Below, piece after piece: positions 17,443 through 28,900 of a DNA stretch of 64,000 bases. Source of the stretch: Photorhabdus luminescens subsp. luminescens (GTDB lineage Bacteria; Pseudomonadota; Gammaproteobacteria; Enterobacterales; Enterobacteriaceae); NCBI RefSeq assembly GCF_001083805.1, contig NZ_JXSK01000006.1:248001-312000 (forward strand), read 5' to 3'. The notes under the pieces are model-generated. The model did no database searches. It saw only the letters and a list, made by a program, of their open reading frames with translations, and had not been told where the DNA came from. Numbering within the stretch: the first letter of the stretch is position 1; each line of letters opens with the position of its first letter. A program made the translations under genes and the position numbers.

Positions 17443-17668
17443 ACAGATATTTTCAAGTGAAGATATGTCTGTCAGTCAATGGAAATATTTCATGGGAATG
17501 TTATAAATTGAAAATAATAACGTCAATTATTTTTTATTGTGATAATGTTAACGTAAATAAAAGTAATACAGAAAACATTAAAAATAAATTTTCTTTATAT
17601 CTATTATTAAGCGGATAATTTATCTTTATAATTAAGGATGGTGAATTTCTTGGCATTGGTGGTTCAAG

Positions 17669-18991
17669 GTGAATAGCATTAAAACAGTGAGTATCCAACA
17701 TATTATTGATAATCAAAAGTTTTCGAAAGTTCAATGGCAAGTATTAATTCTCTGTTTCTTAATTGTTGTTATTGATGGTTTTGACACGGTATTAATGGGG
17801 TATATTGCATCAGCAGTGATCGATGATTTTAAAGTAGAGGGCGCTGTTCTTGGGCCGACGATGGGTGCCGCTCTTGTTGGGTTATCGTTGGGTTCGATTT
17901 TTGCCGGTCCACTTGCAGATCGGTTTGGTCGAAAGTCAGTGTTGACAATATCCGTCACAGTTTTTGGCCTGTTAAGTCTTGCTACCGCTGTTGCAGATTC
18001 AATACAGACATTAACTATTTTGCGTTTTTTGACGGGGTTAGGTCTTGGGGCGGCAATGTCAAATGCAATAACTTTAATATCTGAATATGCGCCAGAGAAT
18101 CGGCGATCTTTGTTAATCAATATTGTTTTTTGTGGTTTTCTTGTTGGCGCATCGGTAGGCGGGGTAATTTCTGCATGGATTATTCCACATTTTGGTTGGC
18201 AGGGAGTTTTGATTTTAGGTGGTATTTTGCCGTTATTTTTATCTCTATTTCTCTTTTCTCTATTACCTGAATCACTTAGATATCTGGTTTTGAAAGGGGG
18301 AGAAGAAGGTAATATAAGACGAATTTTATCTAAAATGACCGGCAATACTTTAAATGATATAAATAAGTTTACCTTTGATGAAGAAGAAATTATACATGAA
18401 TCATCAATCAAAACGGTTTTATCCAATCGATTCTTACTTGGTACTATAATGTTATGGATAACTTATTGCATGGGAGCATTGGTTTTTTATGTTCTGACAA
18501 GTTGGATGCCATTTTTAATGAATGATGTTGGTTTCAGTATTAGCATGGCGGCAATACTGACAGCATTATTTCCTTTTGGGGGAGTAATAAGTACGGTTTT
18601 TTCCGGTTGGTTAATGGATCGAATTAATCCTCATAAAGTGGTTGCAACTAATTATGCTCTAACGGGTATTTTGGTCTTTTTTATTGGTCAGGAAGAAAAT
18701 GTATTATTATTGAGTATTCTGATATTTCTTGCGGGGATGGCGCTAAATGGCGCTCAGGGGTCGATGGGGGCAATCGTCGCACAATTTTATCCTACCCATT
18801 GTAGGGGAACGGGTGTTGCCTGGATGTTAGGATTTGGTAGATTCGGTGGGATTTTTGGCGCTTTATTTGGTGCAGAACTGATCAAGCTTGAATTAAGTTA
18901 CAGTAGTATTTTTGCCATTTTATCTATTCCCGCTATTTTAGCTGCTTTATCATTAACATTTAAGGATGTGAGTTATAGAAGGAATAAATAG
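17669..18991 (+). CDS. MFS transporter, aromatic acid:H+ symporter (AAHS) type
   Basis: 440 residues with 12 predicted hydrophobic segments. The N-terminal helix has the AAHS signature VVIDGFDTVLMGYIASAV with the membrane Asp, and the loop between helices 2 and 3 is GPLADRFGRKS. A second conserved loop, PESLRYLVLKG, precedes the central domain. Members import carboxylates such as benzoate, protocatechuate or related acids by proton symport. Start is a GTG at 17669; GGTGG lies six bases upstream. It is lower in G+C than the amine catabolism genes and separated from them by the heptamer repeat, so it may be a separate unit. Confidence 0.85.
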   Translation: MNSIKTVSIQHIIDNQKFSKVQWQVLILCFLIVVIDGFDTVLMGYIASAVIDDFKVEGAVLGPTMGAALVGLSLGSIFAGPLADRFGRKSVLTISVTVFGLLSLATAVADSIQTLTILRFLTGLGLGAAMSNAITLISEYAPENRRSLLINIVFCGFLVGASVGGVISAWIIPHFGWQGVLILGGILPLFLSLFLFSLLPESLRYLVLKGGEEGNIRRILSKMTGNTLNDINKFTFDEEEIIHESSIKTVLSNRFLLGTIMLWITYCMGALVFYVLTSWMPFLMNDVGFSISMAAILTALFPFGGVISTVFSGWLMDRINPHKVVATNYALTGILVFFIGQEENVLLLSILIFLAGMALNGAQGSMGAIVAQFYPTHCRGTGVAWMLGFGRFGGIFGALFGAELIKLELSYSSIFAILSIPAILAALSLTFKDVSYRRNK

Positions 18992-19978
18992 ATAATTTTA
19001 TAAAAATAACAATTGGTTAATATATTAAAAATAACTAGCATTAATATTCGTGTTATTTTTGAAATAATATTGATTTTAAGGTTTAAATTAGTGCCGCCAT
19101 TTTTTATGATTTCAATAAATAATTTAATATAGGTATTTAGTTATAAATGTATATGGTGAAAAAGTTATTTTTATATTTAAAGTTTAAATGAGATATAGAG
19201 TGTCTTAAAGTTAAATTATTTAAATGGGAGGATATTTAATTTATGCAACAGTAAATATTATTGAGTGGTGTATAGATTGCTCTGTATATTATTATAAAGC
19301 AATGAAAAATTAAATTATTTTAATTTGAAATTGTTTCTCGATGGTTGTTGACATAATAATATCTGTATTTTTACGCTCTAACTATTACAGAATGTATGTA
19401 ATTAAGTTAAATATAATTTTTATTTTTGCATTTTTGCTATATTCGTTAGCGGTATTGTCTTATTGTTGAAAAATAATTTTTTATGAATTATTTTTAGCTT
19501 GGCGTTATATTTTGATATAATTGAATGCACAGGATTATTTTATACCTATTGAATAACTTTATTTTGAATTAGTATATCATTTTATTATTGGAGTAGAGAT
19601 TATTTTATAGGTGATTGTCAAAGTAGTATTCTGATAGTTAGATATAAATTGGTCTGTTTTGTCTTTAAAAATACTTAGTTTTTTGTGAAATGGTTTTAAG
19701 TGGGTATTAATGGCAAATGGATAAAATATAAAGGTTATTTGGTAATTATGGATAATAAATGCAGTTAATGGTTAAGTTTTTAATTATAGAATTCGGCGTT
19801 AGTCAACAAAAGTTGCAGTCAATTAATTGAGCAGTGGCATCCGGTGTTTGAGTCTCTTGGATAGATAGCCGATGTGTCTATTTTTATTTTTGGTCAAGAA
19901 GTAGGAGAGAAACATTAGTGATGACTGTCGGGAATGACGGTTTTCAAATTTCTAACAGATTCATTGAGGTAGTAGTAA
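18992..19978. other. Long AT-rich intergenic region upstream of the NRPS
   Basis: About 990 bp with no supportable gene on either strand. It is extremely AT-rich, as expected of silenced, H-NS-bound promoter DNA of acquired clusters (inference). A consensus -35 hexamer TTGACA lies at 19348-19353 but without a good -10 at the right distance. A GAGGT ribosome-binding site stands eight bases before the NRPS ATG. Confidence 0.6.
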
Positions 19979-22900
19979 ATGAAAAATAACTTTGCTAAAG
20001 CGGGAAGTGCGTTTAAAACTCAGACGTCGAAAAATATAACCGACGCGAATGACGTTCCACAACAGACTCAAAATACAAAGAATATCCTTCAGAGACTGAC
20101 ATCCAGTGAATTATTTTGGTATGAGCGTCTTGCTGCTTTGCAACCCCTCCAGTTACCTTTCGAAATCGCCGGAGAACACACAGAACCCAGATGGACAATG
20201 AGCGCTTGGCAGTCTCCTCTACCAAAAAAGGGTGAAGAGGAGCCATTGCGAACGTTGTTACAAACATTTGTCATTTATCTTGCGCGTCTGACTCAGCAGA
20301 CGGTATTCCAAATCGGTTGGCGCGTGGATGAAGTTAAAGATGAATCGGCAAATCTGGCGACGGTGGTACCTATGGCCGTTGAGGTAGAGTTTGATAAGCC
20401 TTGGCGTGAGGTAGCTGGCTGGGTTAATAACGAGCTGTCCCGGTTGGCGCAGCATGGTACATTTAGTTGTGATCTCTTTTATTGCTCTCCTTCATTGCAT
20501 GCTATCCCGGCGTTGGCAACAAGTCGGCCATGGCGAATCGCCGTCTCGTTGATAAAGGATGGTAGGCCGCGTGATCAGAAGGTATCTGGCGAATTACTGA
20601 CCCTCCAGATAAATGCGCAAGGGGGTTTTCGTTGGATCTACGATGAAAACCGCTTGAGCACGGAAGTTGTTTTACGGATGAGTGAGCACTTACAGGTGTT
20701 GGCAGCATCGAAAAATATGGGGGATGAAATTCCTGTTGGGCAGCTTAATTTGTTGCCTGAGGCTGAACGCACATTGCTACTGGAAACTTGGAACGTCACT
20801 GAAACCCCCGATCCTAACCCGTTATGTATTCACCAGTTATTTGAACAGCAGGCAGAGCAAGCCCCGGAAGCTACGGCGCTAGAATACCAAGAGTACAGTT
20901 TCAGTTATGCCGAATTAAATGCCCGCGCCAACCGACTTGCCCATCAACTGATTGAATTAGGTGTCATACCGGACCAGCGGGTAGCGATTTGTGTAGCGCG
21001 CACCCCGGCGATGGTGGTAGCGCTACTGGCGGTGCTGAAAGCTGGCGGTGCTTATGTGCCGTTGGATTCAACTTATCCGGCGGAGCGTTTGGCGTATATC
21101 TTGAATGATACAGCGCCGTCAGTGGTGTTGGCTGATGAAAGCGGGCAGGCGGCGTTGGGTGAAGATGCCTTGGCCGGGCTGACAGTGCTTGACCCGAATA
21201 TTTCGCCTGACCAGCCGGACAGTAATCCATTGGCGGCTTCATTGACGCCGCATCATCTGGCCTATGTGATTTACACCTCCGGTTCAACTGGGCAGCCGAA
21301 AGGGGTAATGATAGAACATCAGGCGATTTATCAACGTCTTCTGGGCGTTAATGACACCTATGCCGTTACTGCGCAAGATCGGGTGTTGCAATTTGCCGCG
21401 TTTGCGTTTGATGTTTCAGTAGAAGAATTTTTCTCGGCATTATGCAATGGGGCCACACTGGTTATCCGGGATGATAGCTGGTTGGCTTCGGTACGGGAAT
21501 TTATTGCTTTAACCCGGCGACATCATATTACTATCGTTTCTCTGCCGACCTTATTCTGGTCTGAACTGGCGGCCAGAGAGGCCGGGTTGCCGCTGCCGGA
21601 TTGTCTCAGGCTGATCATGATTGGTGGTGAGGCGGTAAAAAGGAACGCCATTCAGGACTGGTTTATGCAGGAAGGCTACCGGCCCCAATTATTGAATGGT
21701 TATGGTCCGACGGAAAATACCGTGACGGTAACTTATAAGGAGGTGTTATCCCCGGAGGATGCCCGCTCTATCGGCCAGCCGGTTAAAAATTCCCGCATCT
21801 ACCTGTTGGATAAATATGGTGAATTGGTACCGGTAGGTTGCGTTGGTGAAATGTATATTGGCGGCGTCGGGGTGGCTCGGGGTTATCTGAACCGGCCTGC
21901 ATTGAGCGAAGAACGTTTTATACCTGATCCCTTTAGTTCGGTATCTGGTGCGCGGATGTATCGTTCCGGGGATTTGGCTCGCTACCTGCCGGATGGTGAC
22001 TTAGAATTCTTGGGCCGTAACGACGAGCAGGTTAAAATCCGCGGCTTCCGGGTTGAGTTGGGGGAAATTGAAACCCGCTTGGTGGAACACCCGGCGGTGC
22101 AAGAGGCAGCGGTGCTGGCGCTGGATGACGGGCAGCACAAACGGCTGGTCGCCTATGTGGCGGCGGAAGCACATGAGAGATTGGCTGCTGATTTGCGTGA
22201 ATACTTGAGTGCGATTTTACCTGACTATATGGTTCCGGTAGCTTTTGTACGTCTGGACGCCTTCCCGCAGACCCCGAGCGGCAAATTGGATCGCCGGGCA
22301 TTACCAGCGCCAACAGAGGAAGATTTTGCCCGTCAGATTTATGAAGCCCCAAAAGGGGAAGCCGAAATTACTCTGGCGGCTATCTGGCGTGAATTATTGG
22401 GCATTGAGCAGATAAGCCGGCATGATAGTTTTTTTGCTTTAGGCGGCCATTCCCTGCTTGCTGTACGTATGATTGAACGCCTACGTCACTTGGGATTGAC
22501 ACTAACGGCGCGCGATCTGTTCCAGTCTCCGGCGCTGTCAGACTTGGCCCTAGCGTTGGGGCAGCATCGGGCTGTGATCGTCCCACCTAACGTCATTACG
22601 CCGGCCACTACGGCGTTGACGCCGGAGATGTTGCCGCTGATTGATTTGACTCAGACTGACATTGACCGCATCGTTGAGCTGGCGCCGGGTGGGATAGCTA
22701 ATATTCAGGATATCTATGCATTATCGCCGTTGCAGGACGGTATTCTGTTCCACCACCTGCTGGAACAGGAAGGCGACCCCTATCTGTTGCTCTACCCGGT
22801 GGTCTTTGCTAACCGATCTCTGCTAGACCGTTATCTGGCGGCGGTGCAACAGGCGATTGATCGTCATGACATCCTGCGGACGGCGTTTATTTGGCAAGGA

Positions 22901-25900
22901 TTATCAGCCCCGGCGCAAGTGGTTTTGCGCCGGGCACAGTTGTCGGTGATGGAACTGACGTTAGATCCGGTTGACGGCCCAGTCATTGACCAGCTAACCC
23001 GGCGTTTCGATCCGGGGCATTATCGTCTTAATTTGAGTCAAGCACCGCTACTGCATTTTGTTATCGCTCAGGAAACTGATGGCCGCTGGTTCTTACTGGA
23101 ATTGGAGCATCACTTGATCGGCGACCATGAAACGATGGAATTGATGCATCGTGAAGTTCAGGCGTATTTTGCCGGGCAGGAAGAGCGCCTGCCAGCGCCA
23201 GCCCCTTTCCGCAATCTGGTGGCTCAGGCCCGGCTCGGCGTAAGTCAGGAAGCACATACCCGTTTCTTTACCGACATGTTGGCGGAAGTAGATGAGCCAA
23301 CGTTACCATTTGGACTGGCGGAGGTGCATCGTGACGGATCTCGAATGACGGAAGCCCACCGGATGCTGACCACCACGTTAAATGACCGTCTACGCAGTCA
23401 GGCTCGGCGTTTGGGTGTTAGTCTGGCGGCGTTGTGTCATCTGGCTTGGGCACAGGTGCTGTCGCGTACCAGCGGACAAGAGAAAGTGGTGTTTGGCACC
23501 GTCCTGTTTGGACGCATGGCGGCAGGGGAAGGGGCAGACAATGGCATGGGGTTATTTATGAATACCCTGCCGTTGCGATTGGATATTGATGATACCCCGG
23601 TACAGGATAGTGTGCATATGGTGCATCTGCGACTGGCGGAATTGCTGGAGCATGAGCACGCTTCACTGGCGCTGGCCCAGCGGTGCAGTGGTGTTCAGGG
23701 TGAAAACCCACTCTTTAGCGCTCTGTTCAACTATCGTCATAATGAGCAGCCGGTGACGCTGGATGAAACGATGGCCGGGATTGAATTCCTGGGCGAGCAG
23801 GAGCGGACTAACTATCCGTTTGGGTTGTCGGTGGAGGATGGTGGTTCCACGTTGGGACTGACTGCTCAAGTGGTGCAGCCGTTTGATCCCGATCGGCTAT
23901 GCGGTTATATGCAGCAGGCGCTGGAAAGTCTGGTGGAAGCGCTTGAGCAGGCCCCGGAGACGCCGATACGTGTGTTAAATGTCCTGCCTGAAACGGAGCG
24001 GACATTATTACTGGAAACCTGGAATACCACGGAAACTCCGTATCCTGACCCGTTATGTATTCATCAACTGTTTGAGCAACAGGTAGAGAAAACCCCGGAT
24101 GCGACGGCATTAGAATATCAAGATCAGACTTTCAGTTATGCCGAATTAAATGCCCGCGCCAACCGGTTGGCCCATCAGTTGATTGCGCTGGGCGTAGTGC
24201 CGGATCAGCGGGTAGCGATTTGCTTGGCTCGTTCTCCATCGGTGGTGGTAGCGCTGTTGGCGGTACTGAAAGCCGGTGGGGCCTATGTGCCGTTGGATCC
24301 GACTTATCCGGGAGAACGTCTGGCGTATATTTTGAATGACACCGCCCCGTCCGTGGTATTGATTGATGAAGCTGGTCGGACGGCGCTTGGTGAACAAACG
24401 CTTGCAGGATTGACGTTACTTGACCCGAATACTCAATCAGACCGGCCGGACAGTAACCCACAGGTAGCCGAATTGATGCCGCAACATTTGGCTTATGTCA
24501 TCTATACCTCCGGCTCAACTGGGCAACCGAAAGGGGTGATGATAGAACATCAGGCGCTGTATCAACGTCATTTGGGTTTTAATGAGACCTATGCCGTCAC
24601 GGCGCAAGACCGGTTATTACAATTTGCCTCTTTTGCATTCGATGTTTCAGTAGAGGAATGCTGCTTGTCATTGTGTAATGGCGCCACGTTAGTGATGCGT
24701 GATGAGCATTGGCTGACTTCGATGCAAGAATTTATTGCCTTAGCCTGGCAAAACCGAATCACCGTGATGTCACTGCCGGCGTTATTTTGGTCCGAACTGG
24801 TTGCCAGAGATAATGGATTACCGTTGCCGGATTGCCTCAGGCTCATCATCATTGGCGGTGAGGCAGTGAAAAAGAGTGCTGTTCAAGAGTGGTTTACGCG
24901 GGAAGTCCATCGTCCCCGACTATTGAACGCTTATGGCCCGACGGAAAATACCGTGACGGCGACCTGTAAGGAGATATTATTCTCGACAGATGATCGTTCT
25001 ATCGGTCGGCCGGTTAAAAATACCCGCATCTACCTGCTGGACAGAGATGGTCAGCCGGTACCGTTAGGCTGTGTTGGCGAAATGTATATTGGCGGTGTGG
25101 GCGTGGCTCGGGGTTATCTTAACCAGCCCGAATTGAGTATAGAACGTTTTATACCTGATCCCTTTAGTCCGGTATCCGGTGCGCGGATGTACCGCACTGG
25201 TGATTTAGCTCGCTACCTGCCGGATGGGGACTTGGAATTTCTGGGCCGTAACGACGAGCAGGTCAAAATTCGAGGTTTCCGGATTGAACTGGGGGAGATT
25301 GCAACCCGATTGATGGAGCACCCGGCAGTACAAGAGGCGGCGGTGTTGGCGCTGGAGGGCGGGCAGGGCAAACGTCTGGTTGCCTATGTGGCAGCGGAAG
25401 CGAATACGGAGTTGGCTGCCGGTTTACGTGAATACTTGAGTGCGACTTTACCTGATTATATGGTCCCGTCAGCTTTTGTGCGCTTGGATACCTTCCCGCA
25501 GACCCCGAACGGCAAGTTAGATCGCCGGGCATTACCGGCGCCACGAGAGGAAGATTTTGTCCGTCAGGTTTATGAAGCTCCGCAAGGGGAGACGGAAATC
25601 GCCTTGGCTGCCATCTGGCGTGAGTTATTGGGCATTGAGCAGATCAGCCGACATGACAGCTTCTTTGTGTTGGGCGGCCATTCCCTGCTCGCTGTGCGCA
25701 TGATTGAACGCTTGCGTCATCTGGGGTTGATGCTGACAGCGCGTGATCTGTTCCGATATCCGGTGTTGTCAGAATTGGCGCAAACATTGGGACAGCATCA
25801 GGTTGTAGTGGTGCCGCCTAATGTCATCACCCCGGCCACTACGACGCTGACGCCGGAAATGTTGCCACTGATTGATCTGACTCAAACTGATATTGATCGC

Positions 25901-28900
25901 ATTGTTAGGCAAGTACCGGGCGGAGTCGCCAATATTCAAGATATCTATGCCTTGTCGCCGTTGCAGGACGGTATTCTGTTCCATCACTTGTTGGAACAGG
26001 CAGGCGACCCGTATCTGTTGCTCTATCCGGTGATCTTTGAGAATCGCTCTCTATTGGACCGTTATCTGGCGGCGGTACAACAGGCGATTGATCGCCATGA
26101 CATCTTGCGTACCGCTTTTATCTGGCAAGGATTATCCGTTCCAGCACAGGTGGTTTTACGCCGGGCACAGTTGCCAGTGACGGAACTGACGCTGGACCCG
26201 ACTGACGGCTCAGCCATTGACCAGTTAACCCGGCGTTTTGATCCGGGGCATTATCGTCTTGATTTGAGTCAGGCCCCGCTACTGCATTTTGTTATCACCC
26301 AGGAAACCGATGGCCGCTGGTTCTTACTGGAATTGCAGCATCACTTGATTGGCGATCATGAAACGCTGGAAGTGATGCACCGTGAAGTGCAGGCCCATTT
26401 TACCGGGCAGGGAGATAGTCTGCCAGCGCCAGTTCCTTTCCGCAATTTGGTGGCTCAGGCCCGGTTTGGGCGGAGTCAGGCAGAGCATACCCGTTTCTTT
26501 ACCGACATGTTGGCGGCGGTGGATGAACCAACGTTACCATTCGGACTGGCGGAGGTGCATCGTGACGGATCTCAGATGAGGGAAGCTCACCGGGCGCTAA
26601 CAGCGACATTAAATGATCGCCTGCGTAGTCAGGCCCGGCGTTTTGGCGTCAGTCTGGCGGCGTTATGTCATCTGGCCTGGGCGCAGGTGTTGTCGCATAA
26701 CAGCGGGCAGGAGAAAGTGGTGTTTGGCACCGTCCTGTTTGGGCGCATGGAGGCAGGAGAAGGGGCAGACAATGGTATGGGGCTGTTTATGAATACCTTG
26801 CCGTTGCGACTGGATATCGATGATACCCCGGTACAGGATAGCGTGCGGGCGGTACATTTGCGACTGGCCGGGTTGCTGGAGCATGAGCATGCTTCACTGG
26901 CGCTGGCCCAGCGGTGCAGTGGTATCGCCAGCGGTACACCGCTCTTTAGCGCTCTGTTCAACTATCGACACAATGCCTTATCGGCAACGTCGGATGACAT
27001 CATCAGCGGTATTGAATTTCTGGACGGACAGGAACGAACGAACTATCCGTTTGGACTGTCGATAGAAGACGGTGGTTCCACGTTGGGGCTGACCGCCTTG
27101 GTGGTGCAGCCGTTTGAGCCTGATCGGCTATGCGGTTATATGCAACAGGCGCTGGAAAGTCTGGTGGACGCGCTTGAACAAGCCCCGGAGACGCCAGTAC
27201 GTGCGCTGAACATCCTGCCTGAAACGGAACGTACATTGTTGCTGGAAACCTGGAATACCACGGAAAACCCGTATCCTGACCCATTATGTATTCACCAACT
27301 GTTTGAGCAACAGGTAGAGAAAACTCCGAAGGCGACCGCGTTAGTGTATGAAGAGCAGTGTTTCAACTATGCTGAATTAAATGCTCGCGCCAACCGACTT
27401 GCCCATCAACTGATTGCATTGGGCGTCATGCCGGATCAGCGGGTGGCGATTTGTATGGCACGTTCACCGGCGATAGTGGTGGCCTTGTTGGCGGTACTGA
27501 AAGCTGGCGGGGCTTATGTGCCGCTAGATCCGACTTATCCGGGAGAACGTCTGGCGTACATTCTGAGTGACACGGAGCCGTTCGTGGTATTGGTTGATGA
27601 GGCTGGCCGGGTGGCGTTGGGCGAAGAAGCGCTTACCGGGTTGACAGTGCTAACTCCGAGTACCTTGCCAGACCAGCCGGACAGTAACCCACTGGTAGCC
27701 GAGTTGACGCCACAACATCTGGCTTATGTCATCTATACTTCGGGTTCAACCGGACAGCCGAAAGGGGTGATGATAGAACATCAGGCGGTATATCAACGTC
27801 ATCTGGGTTTTAATGAGACTTATGTGGTCACTGCACAAGATCGGTTGTTACAATTTGCTTCTTTTGCGTTTGATGTTTCAGTAGAAGAATGCTGCTTGTC
27901 ATTATGTAATGGCGCCACATTGGTCATGCGTGATGATCGTTGGCTGACTTCAATGCAGGAATTTATTGCCTTAGCCTGTCAGAACCGTATCACAGTGATG
28001 TCGCTGCCGGCGTTATTTTGGTCCGAATTGATTGCCAAAGATAATGGATTAACGCTACCGGATTGCCTCAGGTTTATCATTATTGGCGGTGAAGCGGTCA
28101 AAAAGAGCGCTATTCAGGACTGGTTTATGCAGGAAGGCTACCGACCCCGACTATTGAACGCTTATGGCCCAACGGAAAATACCGTGACGGCGACTTGTAA
28201 GGAGATATTATCCCCGACAGATGATAGTTCTGTCGGCCGACCGCTTAAAAATACCTGTGTTTACCTACTGGATAAATACGGTCAGCCCGTCCCATTAGGC
28301 TGCGTTGGCGAAATGTATATTGGCGGCGTCGGCGTAGCACGGGGCTATCTTAACCAGCCGGAATTGAGCGCAGAACGTTTTATTGCAGATCCTTTTAGTC
28401 CGGTATCTGGTGCGCGGATGTATCGCACTGGGGATTTGGCCCGCTACTTACCGGACGGCAATCTGGAATTTCTTGGCCGTAACGACGAGCAGGTAAAAAT
28501 TCGGGGCTTCCGGATTGAATTGGGAGAGATTGAAACCCGGTTGGTGGAATACCCGGCGGTGCAAGAGGCGGCGGTGTTGGTATGGGAGGATGGCCGGGGC
28601 AAGCATTTGGTCGCCTATGTGGTAGCGGAAGCGCATGAAGGTCTGACTGCCAGCTTGCGAGCTTATCTGAGTGCTATTTTGCCAGATTATATGGTGCCGT
28701 CAGCTTTTGTGCGTCTGGATACCTTCCCGCAAACCCCGAACGGCAAGCTAGATCGCCGGGCATTACCGGCACCGCGGGAGGAAGATTTTGCCCGTCAGGT
28801 CTATGAAGCGCCGCAAGGGGAAACTGAAACAATTCTGGCGGCTATTTGGTGTGAATTATTGGGTGTTGAGCAGGTCAGCCGACATGACAACTTCTTCGCA

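Noticed and set aside
19026-19062. Terminator behind the AAHS transporter
   Set aside because: The possible stem (AAATAAC / GTTATTT) is short, AT-only at the ends and has a 16-base loop; too weak to list.
19979-20770. A full starter condensation domain at the NRPS N-terminus
   Set aside because: Only the shortened condensation-like part is present and the HHxxxDG motif is absent, so lipoinitiation is not supported.
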